20,633 nucleotides of DNA from CAZIPZ01 sp964541075 (GTDB lineage Bacteria > Acidobacteriota > Terriglobia > 20CM-2-55-15). The translations under genes were made by a program, and so were the position numbers. Numbering within the stretch: the stretch's first letter is position 1; every line of letters starts with the position of its first letter. The stretch lies in contig CAZIPZ010000053.1 of NCBI GenBank assembly GCA_964541075.1, forward strand, positions 1-20,633, given 5' to 3'. The notes under the pieces were generated by a model that saw only the letters and a program-made list of their open reading frames with translations, made no database searches and had not been told where the DNA came from. This document shows positions 19,645-20,633 of this stretch, one piece after another.

Positions 19645-20633
19645 ATGAACCACAATCTGCCAGAATGCGCACTCGAAGTGCGAGCCTTGAACATCTCAAT
19701 TTCACGAATCGCAGCCATACTGGTTGCTTTTTTCATTCTTTCGACATCCGCGGGAGCGCAGGGAACGAGGGAGCTTTTCAATGGCCGCCCTGTCGCAGCC
19801 AGTGAAGTCCTCGTCCAGCTTCGGTCTCCCCAGGCATTGCAGGCCATCGTCCAGCAGGAAGACATCGTCAGCACCAGGCGTGTTGGGAACGGCAGTCTGA
19901 TCCTGCTTCGTTCGCGCAGCAGGAGCGCCGCCGATCTGGTGCGACGACTGAACGCGAATCCTTCGCTTGGCCTCGTCGAGCCGAATTACATATTGGAGGC
20001 GGTGACCACTCCGGTCGACACATTTTTCAATCGGCAATGGGGCCTTTTGAACACCGGCCAGGCGATCCTAGGCGTGACGGGAACTCCGGGGGCTGATATT
20101 CATGCTCCTTCCGCCTGGGATGTTTCGACGGGTTCCAGAGCAAACGTTGTCGCGGTTATCGATACTGGCGTCGACTACAACCATCCGGATCTGGAAGCGA
20201 ATATCTGGAGCGCGCCATCACCCTTCACTGTGACGATTGGCGGACAGCAGATCAATTGTGCTGCGGGCACTCATGGATTCAACGCGATCACCCGCACGTG
20301 CAATCCCGCGGACGATCACGGTCACGGGACCCACGTGGCCGGAACCATTGGCGCCATCGGCAACAACGCGACCGGCGTTACGGGCGTCAACTGGACTGCA
20401 AGCATCATGGGAATCAAGTTCCTGGACTCGACCGGCTCCGGCACCACAGCGGATGCGGTCGACGCGATCAATTTTGCAGCCCAGGTGAAGCAGATTTTTG
20501 GGTCCGCAGCGAACATTCGGGTTGTGAACGCAAGTTGGGGTGGAGACGCCTTTACTCAATCCCTGCTGGACGCCATTCTGCTCGCGAACACAAACAACAT
20601 GCTGTTTGTGGCGGCGGCCGGCAACTCGAATTC
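19645..20633 (+). CDS. Subtilisin-family (S8) serine protease, 3' end outside window
   Basis: At least 329 residues, running off the window edge. Counting from ATG 19645, a signal peptide (hydrophobic core 'IAAILVAFFILSTSAGA', 22-38) is followed by an I9-like propeptide of about 75 residues ('SEVLVQLRSPQALQAI' to LGLVEPNYIL). The catalytic domain then begins with WGLLNTGQ. Catalytic D173 (VAVIDTGVDYNHPDL), H227 (DDHGHGTHVAGT) and the oxyanion asparagine N327 (AAAGNSN) are visible; the serine lies beyond the end. It is exported and presumably self-processing. The start is uncertain: GTG 19678 and TTG 19687 are also in frame and would give a tidier signal peptide; none has a good ribosome site. 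It is divergent from the coiled-coil gene. Confidence 0.93.
   Translation, partial: MNHNLPECALEVRALNISISRIAAILVAFFILSTSAGAQGTRELFNGRPVAASEVLVQLRSPQALQAIVQQEDIVSTRRVGNGSLILLRSRSRSAADLVRRLNANPSLGLVEPNYILEAVTTPVDTFFNRQWGLLNTGQAILGVTGTPGADIHAPSAWDVSTGSRANVVAVIDTGVDYNHPDLEANIWSAPSPFTVTIGGQQINCAAGTHGFNAITRTCNPADDHGHGTHVAGTIGAIGNNATGVTGVNWTASIMGIKFLDSTGSGTTADAVDAINFAAQVKQIFGSAANIRVVNASWGGDAFTQSLLDAILLANTNNMLFVAAAGNSN

Noticed and set aside
18262..20633. Coiled-coil, pentapeptide and S8 protease as one three-gene defence system
   Set aside because: The protease is on the opposite strand, has a signal peptide and acts outside the cytoplasm, whereas the other two are cytoplasmic; nothing but adjacency links them.

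Overview
The window reads as a stretch of chromosome from a Gram-negative, respiring heterotroph. It is moderately GC-rich and nearly all of it is housekeeping or metabolic genes. An outer-membrane type beta-barrel, a lipoprotein, an exported c-type cytochrome and an etfBA pair support a double-membraned organism with a respiratory chain. The gene mix (excisionase-HTH/receiver regulator, threonine dehydrogenase/KBL pair, CoxM/XdhC fragments, a pentapeptide protein of the TIR-associated type, many weak or absent Shine-Dalgarno sites) would fit Acidobacteriota or a neighbouring phylum. That placement is inference; there is no rRNA here to settle it. I see no prophage, insertion sequence or CRISPR array.

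Layout. 1-415 has no convincing gene. 416-489 is tRNA-Arg(ACG) on the minus strand with its own promoter and terminator, followed by an HTH-receiver regulator (minus, 547-1122). 1239-3537 carries a GNAT acetyltransferase and, after a small hairpin, the electron-transfer flavoprotein genes etfB-etfA. 3540-4021 is a c-type cytochrome with its own promoter. 4084-4196 is a compact unit (AT palindrome, perfect -10, strong terminator) that looks like a ~57-nt RNA or an attenuator. A TPR protein follows (4231-5223). 5236-7673 is a minus-strand tdh-kbl operon for threonine breakdown to glycine and acetyl-CoA. 8083-8973 is a degenerate sigma-54-activator-like protein. A 75-bp inverted repeat separates it from a convergent SH3 lipoprotein gene (9072-9971).

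10029-12677 is a tight xseB-ispA-tlyA-nadK cluster (DNA repair, isoprenoid precursor, rRNA methylation, NADP supply), followed by a four-cysteine small protein and a LeuA-like acyltransferase (to 14287). A degenerate CoxM-like protein (minus, 14348-15175) is divergent from xdhC, which starts a plus-strand run of def (peptide deformylase), a PduO-type cobalamin adenosyltransferase and a beta-barrel protein (15242-17696). 17793-18125 encodes a small basic protein with a histone-H1-like tail. 18262-19476 is a minus-strand pair, a coiled-coil protein and a pentapeptide-repeat protein. The window ends inside a plus-strand subtilisin-family (S8) protease gene.

The least ordinary items are the 4084-4196 RNA unit; the activator-like protein that has lost its Walker lysine, its Walker B aspartate and its GAFTGA loop; a ~48-residue insertion in threonine dehydrogenase; the stand-alone pentapeptide/TIR-linker protein paired with a coiled-coil protein; and the palindrome at 8997-9071. 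I did not find a clear new multi-gene system.
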